DNA of 64,000 nt from Bacillus solimangrovi (GCF_001742425.1 NZ_MJEH01000006.1:37443-101442), one strand, 5' to 3'; counted from the stretch's first letter, positions 1-9,593 are shown. Made by a program: numbers and translations. The notes: generated from the sequence alone by a model not told the origin.

Positions 1-20
1 GAAGTGGAGGAATGTAGGTT

Positions 21-1523
21 ATGTTTTCGGTAAATAACAAAATTGAGTTAAGAACTCAACGCGATGCTCTAGTTGTAGGTTTATTTTCTAATCGAAAAAT
101 ATTAGAAGGTGTTTTACATAATATAGATCAAGCATTTGAGGGTGAGCTATTAAACCTTATTCGTGAGGGTGATATTAGTAGTAATACGAAAGCAATTAGT
201 AACACATTTTCGTTTGGTAAAATTGGTGCTAAACGAATTTATGTGTTAGGGCTAGGTGATGAGAAGAAACTACAGCCTGCCATTTTACGTGAAGGTTTCG
301 GAAAGCTATTTAAATCATTAAAAGCTGACAAGATTGAGAATATAACGATTGCATTTGATACATTTCTGAAAAAAGATGAAGATGGTTTTGATGTAGCTCA
401 TATTTTAGCGGAGTCATTACCACTCGCAACATATGACATTATTAACTATAAGAAAAAGTCTAATCAACGTGAAAGAGAAATTTCCGAAGTTGAAGTTTTA
501 ACTGATCGAGAACAAGGTTTGATCGAAGGTGGTCTTACACTTGGATATGTACATGGCAAAGGGGCAAATACTGCTAGAACATTAACAAATATGCCGGGGA
601 ATATGCTCACAGCTACAGATTTAGCGAAATTTGCTGTTTCGATTGCAGAAAAATGTAACATGGAATATGAAGTTCTTGAAAAAGAAGATATGGAAAAGTT
701 AGGGATGGGTGCTTTATTGGCTGTAAATAAAGGCTCAGAAGAACCTCCAAAGATGATCGTATTGAAATACCAAGGGACAAATAAATGGGAAAACGTTCTT
801 GGACTAGTTGGAAAAGGTATTACCTTTGATACAGGTGGTTACTCAATTAAGTCAAAAACAGGTATTGTTGGTATGAAAACTGATATGGGAGGAGCTGCTG
901 CTGTATTAGGTGCGATGGAGATTATTGGTGAACTAAAGCCTTCACAAAATGTTGTTGCCGTGATCCCTTCAACCGATAATATGATCAGTGGTGATGCACT
1001 GAAGCCGGATGACGTTATAACAGCAATGAGTGGCAAGACGATTGAAGTATTGAATACGGATGCAGAAGGGCGTTTAGCACTTGCAGATGCGATTACTTAC
1101 GCAAAACATCATGGAGCAGATTATCTTGTCGATGTTGCAACATTAACTGGTGGTGTAGTCGTTGCATTGGGTGAACACATTACTGGTGCAATGACAAATA
1201 ATGAAGCACATTATGAAGAAGTATTACAAGCAGCGCATGAAGAATTTGAACCAGTATGGTTATTACCATTATTTGATCGAGACCGTAAACGTGTCCGAAA
1301 TTCGAACATGGCAGACCTAAATAATTCTCCTGGTCGACCAGGGCATGCAATAGTTGCTGGTGCTTTCTTAGCGGAATTTGCAGAAGATACACCTTGGGTT
1401 CACTTAGATATTGCTGGAACTGCTACGACAAATTCTTCTTATGAATTAGGTCCTCAAGGAGCAACTGGAGTGATGGCACGTACTCTTGCAGTGTTGGCAG
1501 AAAGAATGGCAGAAAAAGAATAA
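21..1523 (+). CDS. pepA: Leucyl aminopeptidase, M17 family (PepA/YuiE)
   Basis: This 500-residue cytosolic M17 metallo-aminopeptidase removes N-terminal residues from peptides and works in peptide turnover. The N-terminal macro-like domain covers about residues 1-170. The catalytic half contains the metal and active-site segment [10 protein letters not shown] near residues 264-273 and the family signature NTDAEGRL near residues 346-353, both intact. The length is normal for M17. The ATG follows GGAGG at positions 6-10. A transporter of the YuiF type and BioY follow, as in the Bacillus subtilis yuiE-yuiF-yuiG cluster. Family assignment is firm; the peptide preference is not visible. Confidence 0.95.
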   Translation: MFSVNNKIELRTQRDALVVGLFSNRKILEGVLHNIDQAFEGELLNLIREGDISSNTKAISNTFSFGKIGAKRIYVLGLGDEKKLQPAILREGFGKLFKSLKADKIENITIAFDTFLKKDEDGFDVAHILAESLPLATYDIINYKKKSNQREREISEVEVLTDREQGLIEGGLTLGYVHGKGANTARTLTNMPGNMLTATDLAKFAVSIAEKCNMEYEVLEKEDMEKLGMGALLAVNKGSEEPPKMIVLKYQGTNKWENVLGLVGKGITFDTGGYSIKSKTGIVGMKTDMGGAAAVLGAMEIIGELKPSQNVVAVIPSTDNMISGDALKPDDVITAMSGKTIEVLNTDAEGRLALADAITYAKHHGADYLVDVATLTGGVVVALGEHITGAMTNNEAHYEEVLQAAHEEFEPVWLLPLFDRDRKRVRNSNMADLNNSPGRPGHAIVAGAFLAEFAEDTPWVHLDIAGTATTNSSYELGPQGATGVMARTLAVLAERMAEKE

Positions 1524-1593
1524 ATATATTTTGAGGTGAGTAGATAAAGTAGCCTTAAAGCACCTTTGACATTTATTCATATATCATTTATAT

Positions 1594-1636
1594 AAAAGTT
1601 GATTAGACCGTTTTAGGTTTGATCAACTTTTTTTAT
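1594..1636 (+). terminator. Intrinsic terminator after pepA
   Basis: AAAGTTGAT and ATCAACTTT form a 9-bp stem followed by a run of T. It separates pepA from the next gene, so the two are probably transcribed separately. Confidence 0.8.
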
Positions 1637-1766
1637 TAGGTTCAATATGAGAGTTAGATAAATTGAAAATAACAATTTGACAGTAGTTAGAATATGTGTT
1701 AGGTTAGTAAATGTTTTAATGCATTAGTAATTTATCAGACTAAAGTAAAAGAAAGAAGGAAAGATC

Positions 1767-3098
1767 ATGAATGCAGTTGTTGTGGCAGTAGTCATAATGC
1801 TCATATTAAGCTTATCTCGAGTTAATGTAGTACTTGCATTAGTAATAGGTGCAATTGCTGGAGGACTAACAGGAGGATTAGCAATCTCTGAAACAATTAA
1901 AGTTTTTACAGAGGGGCTTGGAGGTGCAGAAGTTGCATTAAGTTACGCCCTACTTGGAGGTTTTGCTGTTGCAATAGCTAGAACAGGATTACCAGACTTA
2001 TTAGTTGGATTCGCACTTCGATTAGTTGGACGTAAAGGTGAAAGTAGAAGGGCATCAGCGACAAAGCTTCTCTTAATCCTTGTTATATTAATTATTTCGA
2101 TTTCTTCACAAAATCTTATTCCAGTGCATATTGCATTTATTCCAATTTTAATTCCACCACTATTAAAGGTATTTAATGAGCTTGGTTTAGATAGAAGATT
2201 AATTGCTACGGTAATTACATTTGGTCTAACAGCACCATACATTTTACTACCGTTTGGATTCGGTAATATTTTTCATAAAATCTTACTTACAAATATGGCT
2301 GAGAGTGGCCTAGAAATTGAAAAGAGTATGATTCCACAAGCAATGATAATTCCGACTCTTGGTATGGCTGTTGGTTTATTAATTGCAGTATTTGTTTCTT
2401 ATCGTAAAAACCGTTCTTATGAGAACATTGATATTGTTTCAGATGAAGTAGAAACAGATGTAGAAGTTTCTAAAGTAAATATTATTTTTGCATTAATAGC
2501 AATTGCTTCAGCACTTGTGTTCCAAATCATCACAAATTCGATGATAATTGGAGCAATCGCAGGTATTGTAACGATATATGTAGGATTCTTCTTTAATCGT
2601 AATGTACAATGGAAAGAAACGGATGACATGTTAACAGAAGGTATGAGGATGATGGCGTTCATAGGGTTTGTCATGATCGCTGCATCAGGTTTTGCAAGTG
2701 TCTTACGTGAGACTGGTCATGTAGCATTATTAGTTGACCAAGCAGTCGCAATTATTGGAGATAATAAAGCATTAGCAGCCATTATTATGCTTGTAGTAGG
2801 ATTATTAGTAACGATGGGAATTGGTTCATCATTCTCTACTATTCCGATTATCGCAACGATCTTTGTACCATTGGCACTTCAACTTGGATTTAGTCCTTTA
2901 GCTACTACTGCACTTGTGGGAGCAGCTGCAGCACTAGGTGATGCGGGTTCACCAGCATCTGATAGTACACTAGGACCAACGTCAGGATTGAATGCGGATG
3001 GACAGCATAATCACATTTGGGATACGTGTGTACCTACATTCTTACACTACAATATTCCATTAGTTATATTTGGATGGATTGCAGCAGTTGTACTTTAA
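1767..3098 (+). CDS. yuiF: Na+/H+ antiporter-family membrane transporter (YuiF-like)
   Basis: A 443-residue polytopic membrane protein with roughly 11-12 hydrophobic segments and the glycine-, alanine- and serine-rich helix pairs of the NhaC/ArsB-like ion transporter superfamily. One is [17 protein letters not shown] in the last third. It matches the annotation class 'Na+/H+ antiporter family protein' and B. subtilis YuiF, sometimes called a putative amino acid transporter. The substrate cannot be read from the sequence. The ATG is preceded by AGAAAGAAGGAAAG. It lies between pepA and convergent bioY, the same neighbours as in B. subtilis. Confidence 0.8.
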   Translation: MNAVVVAVVIMLILSLSRVNVVLALVIGAIAGGLTGGLAISETIKVFTEGLGGAEVALSYALLGGFAVAIARTGLPDLLVGFALRLVGRKGESRRASATKLLLILVILIISISSQNLIPVHIAFIPILIPPLLKVFNELGLDRRLIATVITFGLTAPYILLPFGFGNIFHKILLTNMAESGLEIEKSMIPQAMIIPTLGMAVGLLIAVFVSYRKNRSYENIDIVSDEVETDVEVSKVNIIFALIAIASALVFQIITNSMIIGAIAGIVTIYVGFFFNRNVQWKETDDMLTEGMRMMAFIGFVMIAASGFASVLRETGHVALLVDQAVAIIGDNKALAAIIMLVVGLLVTMGIGSSFSTIPIIATIFVPLALQLGFSPLATTALVGAAAALGDAGSPASDSTLGPTSGLNADGQHNHIWDTCVPTFLHYNIPLVIFGWIAAVVL

Positions 3099-3117
3099 TA
3101 GTTACAATAGATTAATA

Positions 3118-3170
3118 GAAAAAAGCTTGGCAAGAGAGAAGATGGAACATTCTCTGCCAAGCTTTTTTTA
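3118..3170. terminator. Bidirectional terminator between yuiF and bioY
   Basis: AAAAGCTTGGCA and TGCCAAGCTTTT form a long stem flanked by A and T runs, so it can end transcription in both directions between two convergent genes. Confidence 0.85.
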
Positions 3171-3773
3171 TGCTGTACGGTTTAAATTGTTTAAGGAGCC
3201 TGAGCGGCGAATAGCGTGATAGATGCGAGGTGCTATAGCTGCACCTAGAGCTGTAAAAACAACGTCTTTAATAGCGAAAGGCATCATAACTTGCCAAGCT
3301 GTTAAGTAACCCATTTCAGCACCAATCCAGATGTTTAATGATGCATACATGAAGTTTGTACCGATAATATAGATAAGAATGATACCAACAAATGATGCGA
3401 TATAGAATGTAGCTTTATTTGGTTTTTGTGTGCGTTCCATCACTTTCCCAGCAGCATAAGCTGCAAAGATATAAGATAATAAGAACCCACCAGTGCTTCC
3501 AAATATGACTCCAATTCCAGCGCCAAACTTGGCGAATACAGGCGCACCAGCAATTCCTACTAATAAGTATACGATCATTGAAAGGGAACCAAGGCGGCTA
3601 CCGAGTAATACTCCAGCTAAAATAGCAAAGAATGGCTGCATCGAAAGTGGTACATTTGCAACCTGAAGAAATGGAGCCCAAGATGTTATATTTGCTCCAA
3701 TTGCCATTAAGGCAACAAACATTGCAGCTAAAGTTAAGTCTACAGTTCTAAATCGTGGTTTATTTGAACTCAT
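3168..3773 (-). CDS. bioY: Biotin transporter substrate-binding subunit BioY
   Basis: A 201-residue membrane protein of the BioY family, the substrate-capture S component of energy-coupling-factor biotin transporters. About six hydrophobic helices are visible. The segment SRLGSLSMIVYLLVGIAGAPVF and the following glycine-rich GSTGGFLLSY block are typical of BioY. No ECF ATPase or EcfT gene is adjacent, so it probably uses the housekeeping ECF module, as most Firmicute BioY proteins do. It is read from ATG after AGGAGGTAAATAA. The promoter carries a BirA-like operator (separate entry), consistent with repression by biotin. Confidence 0.93.
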   Translation of the reverse strand: MSSNKPRFRTVDLTLAAMFVALMAIGANITSWAPFLQVANVPLSMQPFFAILAGVLLGSRLGSLSMIVYLLVGIAGAPVFAKFGAGIGVIFGSTGGFLLSYIFAAYAAGKVMERTQKPNKATFYIASFVGIILIYIIGTNFMYASLNIWIGAEMGYLTAWQVMMPFAIKDVVFTALGAAIAPRIYHAIRRSGSLNNLNRTA

Positions 3774-3818
3774 TTATTTACCTCCTTATGTAATAAGAAA
3801 CATGTAGTATTTAGTTTA

Positions 3819-3871
3819 ATAATAGATAAAGAGTGGACTTTAGTCAACGTTTCTTATTCTTTGGTTAACAT
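3819..3871 (-). promoter_or_regulatory. bioY promoter with overlapping BirA-like operator
   Basis: On the minus strand TTGACT (3847-3842) and TATTAT (3824-3819) are separated by 17 bp, a good sigma-A promoter. An inverted repeat, GTTAAC at 3864-3869 and GTCAAC at 3843-3848 (plus-strand reading), overlaps the -35 box. It resembles the Firmicute BirA box, with TGTTAAC arms spaced by about 15 bp. One arm is imperfect. Confidence 0.6.
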
Positions 3872-4035
3872 ATGTGCTTGTTACCTATTTTCTATAATAT
3901 AGTGAGAAAATGAAACTTCTTACTACGATTTATCGTAAAATATAACTAACAGATGTTAAACAAAAAAGGCATGTTCTTGTCGAAAAACGTTAACAATGTA
4001 CAGAGAACTAATAATGATGTAGGGGTGAAGATGAC

Positions 4036-4668
4036 ATGCGTTCCTTTATCTTGAAAATATGGAGAGGATTTATTGGGTTTAATGTGTCATTTCTTTTAGC
4101 ACTTGTGTTATGGCTTGGATTCGACGTTCCTTGGTATTGGGTTATACCTTCTGCAGGAATAAGTTTTTGGCTTGTAACGATGATAATGGCAAAGTCATCA
4201 ATAAAGAAAGTTGCAACTCAAAACCAGTTGAAGGTTCAAGAGTATCAGGAGATTCAAAAAACATTGCAAGAAGCGAAGCGAATGCTCGTTATTTTACAGC
4301 GGCATCGTTTCAAAGCTAAATCTTATAAGCTTTTTAAATCTATCAATCAAATATACCGTTATGCAAAGAACATCTATGAAATTGTTCAGAAGGAGCCGAA
4401 GCGTTTCTATTTGGCAAATGATTTTTTCTATCGATATCTAAATTCAGCAACTGAAATTGTCCAACGATACATGTTCCTCTCATCTCAACCAGTGCGTGAT
4501 GTAGAATATATAGAGTCATTAACACGAACAGAAAATATGTTGCAGGATATGGAACAATGTTTGGAGAGAGAGTTGAAAAAAATTGTTTCAGATGATTTAG
4601 ATAACCTAGACCTAGAATTAGATGTACTTAAACAATCAATTGAGAGGACAAGCACGACGACAAAATGA
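4036..4668 (+). CDS. xpaC: XpaC-family membrane-associated protein
   Basis: A 210-residue protein with two N-terminal hydrophobic segments (about residues 12-52) and a long charged, helical cytoplasmic tail. This is the layout of XpaC, the family named for 5-bromo-4-chloroindolyl phosphate hydrolysis. The molecular function of the family is not established. It is followed after 27 bp by a TelA/YaaN gene, the same pair as xpaC-yaaN in B. subtilis, so the two are probably one operon. The start ATG has GGGGTGAAG upstream. Confidence 0.8.
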   Translation: MRSFILKIWRGFIGFNVSFLLALVLWLGFDVPWYWVIPSAGISFWLVTMIMAKSSIKKVATQNQLKVQEYQEIQKTLQEAKRMLVILQRHRFKAKSYKLFKSINQIYRYAKNIYEIVQKEPKRFYLANDFFYRYLNSATEIVQRYMFLSSQPVRDVEYIESLTRTENMLQDMEQCLERELKKIVSDDLDNLDLELDVLKQSIERTSTTTK

Positions 4669-4695
4669 ATAGAAAAATAAAATGGGGTGTAATAA

Positions 4696-5904
4696 ATGAA
4701 TAAACGATGGGACGATAAACAATCTGAAACAAACGGAGAAGAGCTGTTTGGTGAATCAACAAGTCAACTAGATGAATTAATAGCAAACCCGTTCGGAGAT
4801 GAAATTGATGATGAACAATCAGTTGTGAAGAAACGAGAGGAAGCACCAAGAACAATTTATTCACAATTATCTGAAGAAGACCAACAGCGTGCGAGACAAT
4901 TAGCTGAGCAAATCGATACGAAAAACTATCAAGCTGTTTTGCAATATGGTGTTGCGGCACAATCGAACTTATCGAAATTTTCACACGATATGTTAGATCA
5001 CGTACAAACGAAAGATACAGGTCCTGTTGGAGAAGTCATTAATGAGTTGATGAGCAAGATTCAAGAGGTGAACCCTGAAGAGTTTAATGGAGAAAAGAAG
5101 GGTGTCTTGAAGAAATTATTCGGTTCCATGAAGCAATCAGTAAATCAAGTATTATCAAAGTATCAAAAGATTGGATCGCAAATTGATCGAGTAGCTGTGA
5201 AGCTGGATAAATCACGTGATGGTTTATTGGACGATATTAATATGTTAGAGAAACTATTCCAAAGAAATAGAGAATACTTTGATGCATTGAATATATACAT
5301 TGCTGCAGCTGAAGGTAAGCTACAACAACTTCAGAACGAAACAATACCAAAAATGAGGAAAGAAGTAAACCAATCTGGCGATCAAATGATGGTGCAAGAA
5401 GTGAATGATATGATTCAGTTTGCTGATCGTCTTGAGAAACGAATGCATGACTTAAAGCTAAGTAGGCAAATTACGATGCAAAGTGCACCACAGATACGGA
5501 TGATTCAAAATATGAATCAAGCACTTGTTGAGAAGATCCAATCATCTATTCTAACAGCTATCCCACTATGGAAAAATCAAGTTGTTATAGCATTAACGTT
5601 GTTCAGACAACAACGCGCCGTAGAGGCACAAAAGCAAGTAACTGAAACGACAAATGAACTTCTTTTAAAAAACTCAGAGATGTTGAAGGTTAATTCAATT
5701 GAAACAGCAAAAGAGAATGAAAAAGGAGTTGTTGATGTAGAAACATTGAAAAAAACGCAGTCGAACCTTATGACGACCCTTGAAGAAACATTAAAAATTC
5801 AGCAAGAAGGAAGAGAAAAGCGTCGTCATGCTGAACATCAATTAATTAATATGGAGCAAGAGTTGAAACAAAAGCTACTAGAGTTAAAAGAAAATGAGCA
5901 ATAA
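4696..5904 (+). CDS. yaaN: TelA/YaaN-family toxic anion resistance protein
   Basis: A 402-residue soluble, almost entirely helical protein of the TelA family, linked to tellurite and other toxic anion resistance and to cell-envelope stress. The N-terminus is acidic and probably disordered (residues 1-60). The rest is coiled-coil rich, with the conserved block MIQNMNQALVEKIQSSILTAIPLWKNQ near residues 272-298 (quoted here as landmarks MIQNMNQ and IPLWKNQ). It is the second gene of the xpaC operon and ends at its own terminator. The biochemical activity is unknown. Confidence 0.85.
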   Translation: MNKRWDDKQSETNGEELFGESTSQLDELIANPFGDEIDDEQSVVKKREEAPRTIYSQLSEEDQQRARQLAEQIDTKNYQAVLQYGVAAQSNLSKFSHDMLDHVQTKDTGPVGEVINELMSKIQEVNPEEFNGEKKGVLKKLFGSMKQSVNQVLSKYQKIGSQIDRVAVKLDKSRDGLLDDINMLEKLFQRNREYFDALNIYIAAAEGKLQQLQNETIPKMRKEVNQSGDQMMVQEVNDMIQFADRLEKRMHDLKLSRQITMQSAPQIRMIQNMNQALVEKIQSSILTAIPLWKNQVVIALTLFRQQRAVEAQKQVTETTNELLLKNSEMLKVNSIETAKENEKGVVDVETLKKTQSNLMTTLEETLKIQQEGREKRRHAEHQLINMEQELKQKLLELKENEQ

Positions 5905-5933
5905 GGCTGTTAATTATGACAGCTTTTTTTATT
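5904..5933 (+). terminator. Terminator of xpaC-telA
   Basis: GCTGT and ACAGC arms around AATTATG, followed by seven or more T. Confidence 0.75.
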
Positions 5934-6063
5934 AAATGACACATATAAACATAGGTTACTTACGTAATGTTTAGGTTTTGGTACTAACTGAGTTTAGGGA
6001 AAGGAGATTATGATCGAGTAGCAAATTCCATCAATTATTAACATGTTGTTAGGGGGAGCAATG

Positions 6064-6606
6064 ATGTACAAGTTAAAACCTTTTGAAAGAGATGATTTTC
6101 CAACAATCATAGAATGGAGTGGAGATGAGCGATTCTTACTACAATGGTCTGGACCTAGTTTGAAGTACCCTTTAGATGAAAACCAACTCGAGAAATTATT
6201 AGATGGAGCAAATAAAGAAGGTAATTCAGAAAGTCTAATGTATAAAGTGATTGACTCTCATTGCAATGAGATGGTCGGAATTATTGCGCTATCAAGATTA
6301 AATTATAAACATCGTACTGGACGCATTGGTAAAGTGCTAACTTCTCCTACAATGAGGGGGAAGGGATTAGGTAAATGGATGATGAAAGAAATGTGCCGCA
6401 TTGGTTTTGAAGAGTTGTCACTTCATCGTATTAGCCTCGGTGTTTTTGATTTTAATGAAGGTGCAATTCGTTGTTATGAGAAAGTTGGCTTTCAAAAAGA
6501 TGGTCTATTAAGAGAAGTTGTTCAAGTGGATGGCGAGTATTGGAATATGTTTGAAATGAGTATGCTTGAAGATGAATGGAAAGATCAAGTAAGTAAGAAG
6601 AGATAG
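6064..6606 (+). CDS. GNAT-family N-acetyltransferase (RimJ/RimL type)
   Basis: A GNAT-fold acetyltransferase of 180 residues. It shows the RGKGLGKWMMKEMC acetyl-CoA pyrophosphate loop and the late FNEGAIRCYEKVGF motif typical of RimJ/RimL-like enzymes, which acetylate ribosomal protein N-termini or small amines. The substrate is not predictable. An upstream ATG at 6043 exists, but AGGGGG at 6051-6056 points to ATG 6064 (or 6061) as the start. It stands alone between two terminators. Confidence 0.85.
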   Translation: MYKLKPFERDDFPTIIEWSGDERFLLQWSGPSLKYPLDENQLEKLLDGANKEGNSESLMYKVIDSHCNEMVGIIALSRLNYKHRTGRIGKVLTSPTMRGKGLGKWMMKEMCRIGFEELSLHRISLGVFDFNEGAIRCYEKVGFQKDGLLREVVQVDGEYWNMFEMSMLEDEWKDQVSKKR

Positions 6607-6611
6607 ATTAC

Positions 6612-6658
6612 TTGAAAGAAAGATATACTCTAAAACATAGAGTATATCTTTCTTTCAA
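6612..6658. terminator. Long bidirectional hairpin terminator
   Basis: A perfect 21-bp stem (6612-6632 with 6638-6658) with a 5-nt loop, flanked by T-rich and A-rich ends. It sits between convergent genes. Confidence 0.8.
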
Positions 6659-6728
6659 AGGATAAGATGAAAAAATGTGTGTCATAGGATAGTGCTCGTT
6701 AGCTCAAGTGGAAGAACGTTACGTTCTC

Positions 6729-7160
6729 TTAATGACAATGAAAAGAAATAATTCTTCGCAAGCTATACCCAGCATATATCCAGTTCCTTCCTGTCCATCG
6801 ATAACCTGATACAGAACGTCTACCTACATAAACCGGATAGAACCAAAATGAATTGCCACCTCTCATCCATATATAAGTAAAGCGATATAGGCAGCCAGCA
6901 ATTGTACGAGGATCAACAGCTGTTAACCCTGAAGAAGTTTGTTGTTGTGGAATATATTGTGGTGGAGGTGATGAAGGTGCTTGCTCATTGTTTTGAGATG
7001 TAGGGAAATTATTATTTCCTTGTCCTAAAGGAACGAAATTGGTAACGTGCGATGGATTAACAAAGGGTAAATGCTCATTTGCACTATGATTAAATGAACT
7101 TTGATTGAGTAAATGGTTGCTTAAGTTATGAGTTGGAAAATTTGAATGATGTCTGTACAT
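6729..7160 (-). CDS. Asn/Gln/His/Pro-rich protein, probable spore-surface protein
   Basis: I do not recognise a named family. The 143-residue protein has an N-terminal half rich in N, H, Q, S and P and no signal peptide. A more ordered C-terminal half (about residues 80-143) is rich in aromatic residues and arginine: CLYRFTYIWMRGGNSFWFYP, then YRWTGRNWIYAG. Low-complexity plus aromatic-basic composition is common in Bacillus spore coat and crust proteins. A sigma-K-like promoter directly upstream supports a late mother-cell role. The start ATG follows AGAGGAG. The coat role is an inference. Confidence 0.6.
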   Translation of the reverse strand: MYRHHSNFPTHNLSNHLLNQSSFNHSANEHLPFVNPSHVTNFVPLGQGNNNFPTSQNNEQAPSSPPPQYIPQQQTSSGLTAVDPRTIAGCLYRFTYIWMRGGNSFWFYPVYVGRRSVSGYRWTGRNWIYAGYSLRRIISFHCH

Positions 7161-7190
7161 ATCGATTACTCCTCTACTATTAGACTCCTA

Positions 7191-7217
7191 TATTTTATGT
7201 AAGTGTCGATTACTTGT
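7191..7217 (-). promoter_or_regulatory. Sigma-K-like promoter of the N/Q/H-rich gene
   Basis: Read on the minus strand, AC at 7217-7216, a 16-bp spacer, then CATAAAATA at 7199-7191. This matches the sigma-K pattern AC-N16/17-CATANNNTA. It lies about 30 bp upstream of the start codon. Confidence 0.5.
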
Positions 7218-7540
7218 GACAAACAACTACTGTAAGAGCGTGTTCAATAAGGATGGAGAAGAACTAGGTCGCTAAGGTCGCGGCACCGGATTGAGGCCAC
7301 TGCACTGAGAAACATTTCTGCTGCCTTGTATCGAGGAATTCCCTTCTCCGAAAATTGTTACATACGTAGATACATACTAGTTAGTATTTGCCGAATAAGT
7401 TACGAAGGAGGATATACTACAATATTCCATGTTAATCACCAACATGTGACTGACACATCCTGTCCAAGTACAGTCAATTTTCCCGAACCCCTATGTAAAT
7501 AAAAAAGGTGAAAAGTTAGAAGGATTATATGTTTTTATAT
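7218..7540. other. Non-coding stretch with a GC-richer block
   Basis: No credible gene is seen. Positions 7250-7360 are clearly richer in G and C than the flanks and contain the repeated hexamer GGTCGC at 7267 and 7277. It may be a decayed remnant or a structured RNA. I cannot decide. Confidence 0.3.
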
Positions 7541-7558
7541 GTAGTACATATTAGGTGG

Positions 7559-7602
7559 TTGACAATTGTTCAAAAAGGAGTAATATATAGTGATAATTAT
7601 CA
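7559..7602 (+). promoter_or_regulatory. Promoter of the aminotransferase gene with a small palindrome
   Basis: TTGACA at 7559-7564 and TAATAT at 7581-7586 have a 16-bp spacer. TGATAATTATCA, a 12-bp perfect palindrome, follows at 7591-7602 near the expected transcription start and may be an operator. Confidence 0.5.
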
Positions 7603-7632
7603 GAATATTATAATTACTAGGGTGGGGAACTT

Positions 7633-8835
7633 ATGAAATATCCATTTGCAAAACGGGTTAGACATCTACAATCATCAGCTGTTAGAGACTTATTAAAAGT
7701 TGTTAATCAAAATAATGTCATCTCATTTGCGGGCGGTTTACCAGACGAGAAGCTCTTTCCATTCGAAGCAGTAAAAGAATCATTTTCAAGAACAATGGAA
7801 TCAGGGAATAAAGCGTTACAGTATGCTGAGACAGAAGGATATGGTCCATTACGAGAATTGTTAGTTGAACGTATGAAAACAAAAGGGATGGGACAATGGG
7901 GTACTGATAATATTCTTATCACAACAGGATCACAGCAGGCAATTGATTTATTCTCACGCGTATTTTTTAATCCTGGTGATATTATTTTCACTGAGAATCC
8001 AACGTATCTAGCAGCATTACAAGTATTTGAATCATATGAAGCACGTATTATTGCAGTTGAAGCAGACGAACATGGGATGTTACCAGAGGATCTCAACGCA
8101 AAAATGAAGCAGTATCGACCAAAATGCATATATGTAGTTCCAACTTTCTCTAATCCAGCTGGAAGAGTATGGTCCCAAGAGCGTCGTGAATTACTATTGA
8201 GGTTAGCTAAAAAATACCATGCAGTTATATTTGAAGATGATCCTTATGGTGATATTCAATTTCATCGTAATGAAACATATAAACCAATAGCATCAATGGA
8301 TGACGGTAGTCACGTTGTTTATACGAGTACATTCAGTAAGACAGTTGTACCTGCACTGCGCACAGGGTGGATAGCAGGTCCACATCAAGTTGTTCGGATT
8401 ATGGCACAAGCTAAACAGGCTAACGACTTACACTCTAACTCTCTTTCTCAACAAATGTTATACCACCTTTTACGAAACTTTGATTTGGATACACATATTC
8501 AGTCGGTTGTTTCGGTGTACTATGAACGATTAAAAATTATGATGACTCAATTAGAGAAAAGTAGTTTACCTGGTCTTAACTATATTGAGCCAAAAGGAGG
8601 TATGTTTCTTTGGCTTGAGTTAGAAGAAGGGATTAACACGACAGAGTATTTAGAGGAGGCAGTGAAACGTGGTGTAGCTTATGTTCCTGGTGCACCTTTT
8701 TATGCAGGCAAGGTCAAGCATAATACGATGCGCTTAAACTTTACGAATTCAACACCAGAGAATATAGATAAGGGTATGTATCTATTATCAACAGTATTTG
8801 ATACACGACAAATTGATAAACAGTTACCAATTTAA
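7633..8835 (+). CDS. PLP-dependent class I aminotransferase (LysN/2-aminoadipate type)
   Basis: A 400-residue fold-type I aminotransferase without the N-terminal winged helix of MocR regulators. The N-terminus has FAGGLPDEKLFP, typical of the LysN/ARO8-like group that transaminates aromatic, branched or aminoadipate substrates. The PLP lysine is in STFSKTVVPALRTGWI, near residue 236. The C-terminal GGMFLWLEL block is also conserved. The substrate is unresolved. It is monocistronic with its own promoter and terminator. ATG follows AGGGTGGGG. Confidence 0.88.
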   Translation: MKYPFAKRVRHLQSSAVRDLLKVVNQNNVISFAGGLPDEKLFPFEAVKESFSRTMESGNKALQYAETEGYGPLRELLVERMKTKGMGQWGTDNILITTGSQQAIDLFSRVFFNPGDIIFTENPTYLAALQVFESYEARIIAVEADEHGMLPEDLNAKMKQYRPKCIYVVPTFSNPAGRVWSQERRELLLRLAKKYHAVIFEDDPYGDIQFHRNETYKPIASMDDGSHVVYTSTFSKTVVPALRTGWIAGPHQVVRIMAQAKQANDLHSNSLSQQMLYHLLRNFDLDTHIQSVVSVYYERLKIMMTQLEKSSLPGLNYIEPKGGMFLWLELEEGINTTEYLEEAVKRGVAYVPGAPFYAGKVKHNTMRLNFTNSTPENIDKGMYLLSTVFDTRQIDKQLPI

Positions 8836-8866
8836 CTGTCTGTTCTTAACAGGCAGTTTTTATTTT
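8834..8866 (+). terminator. Terminator of the aminotransferase gene
   Basis: AACTGTCTGTT and AACAGGCAGTT pair with one G-U and are followed by T5. The stem starts within the stop codon. Confidence 0.85.
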
Positions 8867-9050
8867 GTAATGAAAGAAAATTTTGTTAACAAAATGTTTG
8901 AAAGTTACACCTTTGTTCTTTTGACATTACATTGTACAATAAGAACTGTATATCTTTCGCGCTATCATTGTCGATATAAAGGCAGAAATATTTGGACATG
9001 CTTTTGATACAGTTATTCAGTGATTCGTAGTAAAAAGGAGGAGAAAGAAA

Positions 9051-9590
9051 ATGGAACAACAACATACGGTGAAACAACGGAATTTCACACCAATTATTGT
9101 TATACTTACAATCGCAATTAATTCATTAGTCGCGATCCTATTCTTTATGCCGAAATATAATGGTCTAGGTGATGTTGATTTAACCTTTTTACCTTTTTTG
9201 AATGCGGTGATGAATAGTTTTACGTTTGTATTTTTAGTGGCAGCACTTGTTTCAATTAAGAAAAAAAATATAAAAAGCCACACACGTTTTGTTTTTGCTG
9301 CATTAAGTACAACAGCGATCTTCTTAGTTTCGTATGTAACGTATCATGCGTTAGCTGAATCTACACATTTTGGAGGAGAAGGTGTTATAAAGTATGTATA
9401 TTACTTTATATTAATTTCTCACATCTTATTATCAATAGTAATCGTGCCGCTTGTTTTAACGTCTGTAGCACGTGGAATAAATAAGCAAACAGAAAAGCAT
9501 CGAAAAATTGCTAAGATTACGATGCCAATGTGGTTATACGTAAGTATGACAGGGGTTCTTGTTTATCTCATGATTTCTCCATATTATTAA
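9051..9590 (+). CDS. yozB: DUF420 membrane protein (YozB/CtaM-like)
   Basis: A 179-residue integral membrane protein of the DUF420 family with five predicted helices. Conserved histidines fall in or near helices: SHTRFVFAAL, VTYHALAE and SHILLSI. B. subtilis YozB has this size, and the staphylococcal homologue CtaM is needed to mature a heme-copper oxidase, so a role in cytochrome oxidase assembly is plausible here. No oxidase genes are in the window. The ATG has AAAAGGAGGAG upstream. Family call is good; the specific role is inferred. Confidence 0.8.
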   Translation: MEQQHTVKQRNFTPIIVILTIAINSLVAILFFMPKYNGLGDVDLTFLPFLNAVMNSFTFVFLVAALVSIKKKNIKSHTRFVFAALSTTAIFLVSYVTYHALAESTHFGGEGVIKYVYYFILISHILLSIVIVPLVLTSVARGINKQTEKHRKIAKITMPMWLYVSMTGVLVYLMISPYY

Positions 9591-9593
9591 TTC

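Noticed and set aside
1180..1392. Antisense open frame within pepA
   Set aside because: It is a shadow of the pepA coding sequence, without a ribosome site. The same applies to other short frames antisense to strong genes (for example 1943-2242, 7707-8129, 25159-25494, 49000-49431).
4110..4319. Small gene inside xpaC in another frame
   Set aside because: It has no ribosome site and lies fully within the conserved XpaC coding region.
6043..6063. ATG 6043 as start of the acetyltransferase
   Set aside because: The ribosome site AGGGGG lies inside this extension and points to ATG 6061/6064.
8886..9283. Two minus-strand frames opposite the DUF420 gene
   Set aside because: Hydrophobic composition mirrors the opposite strand, and no start signals are visible.
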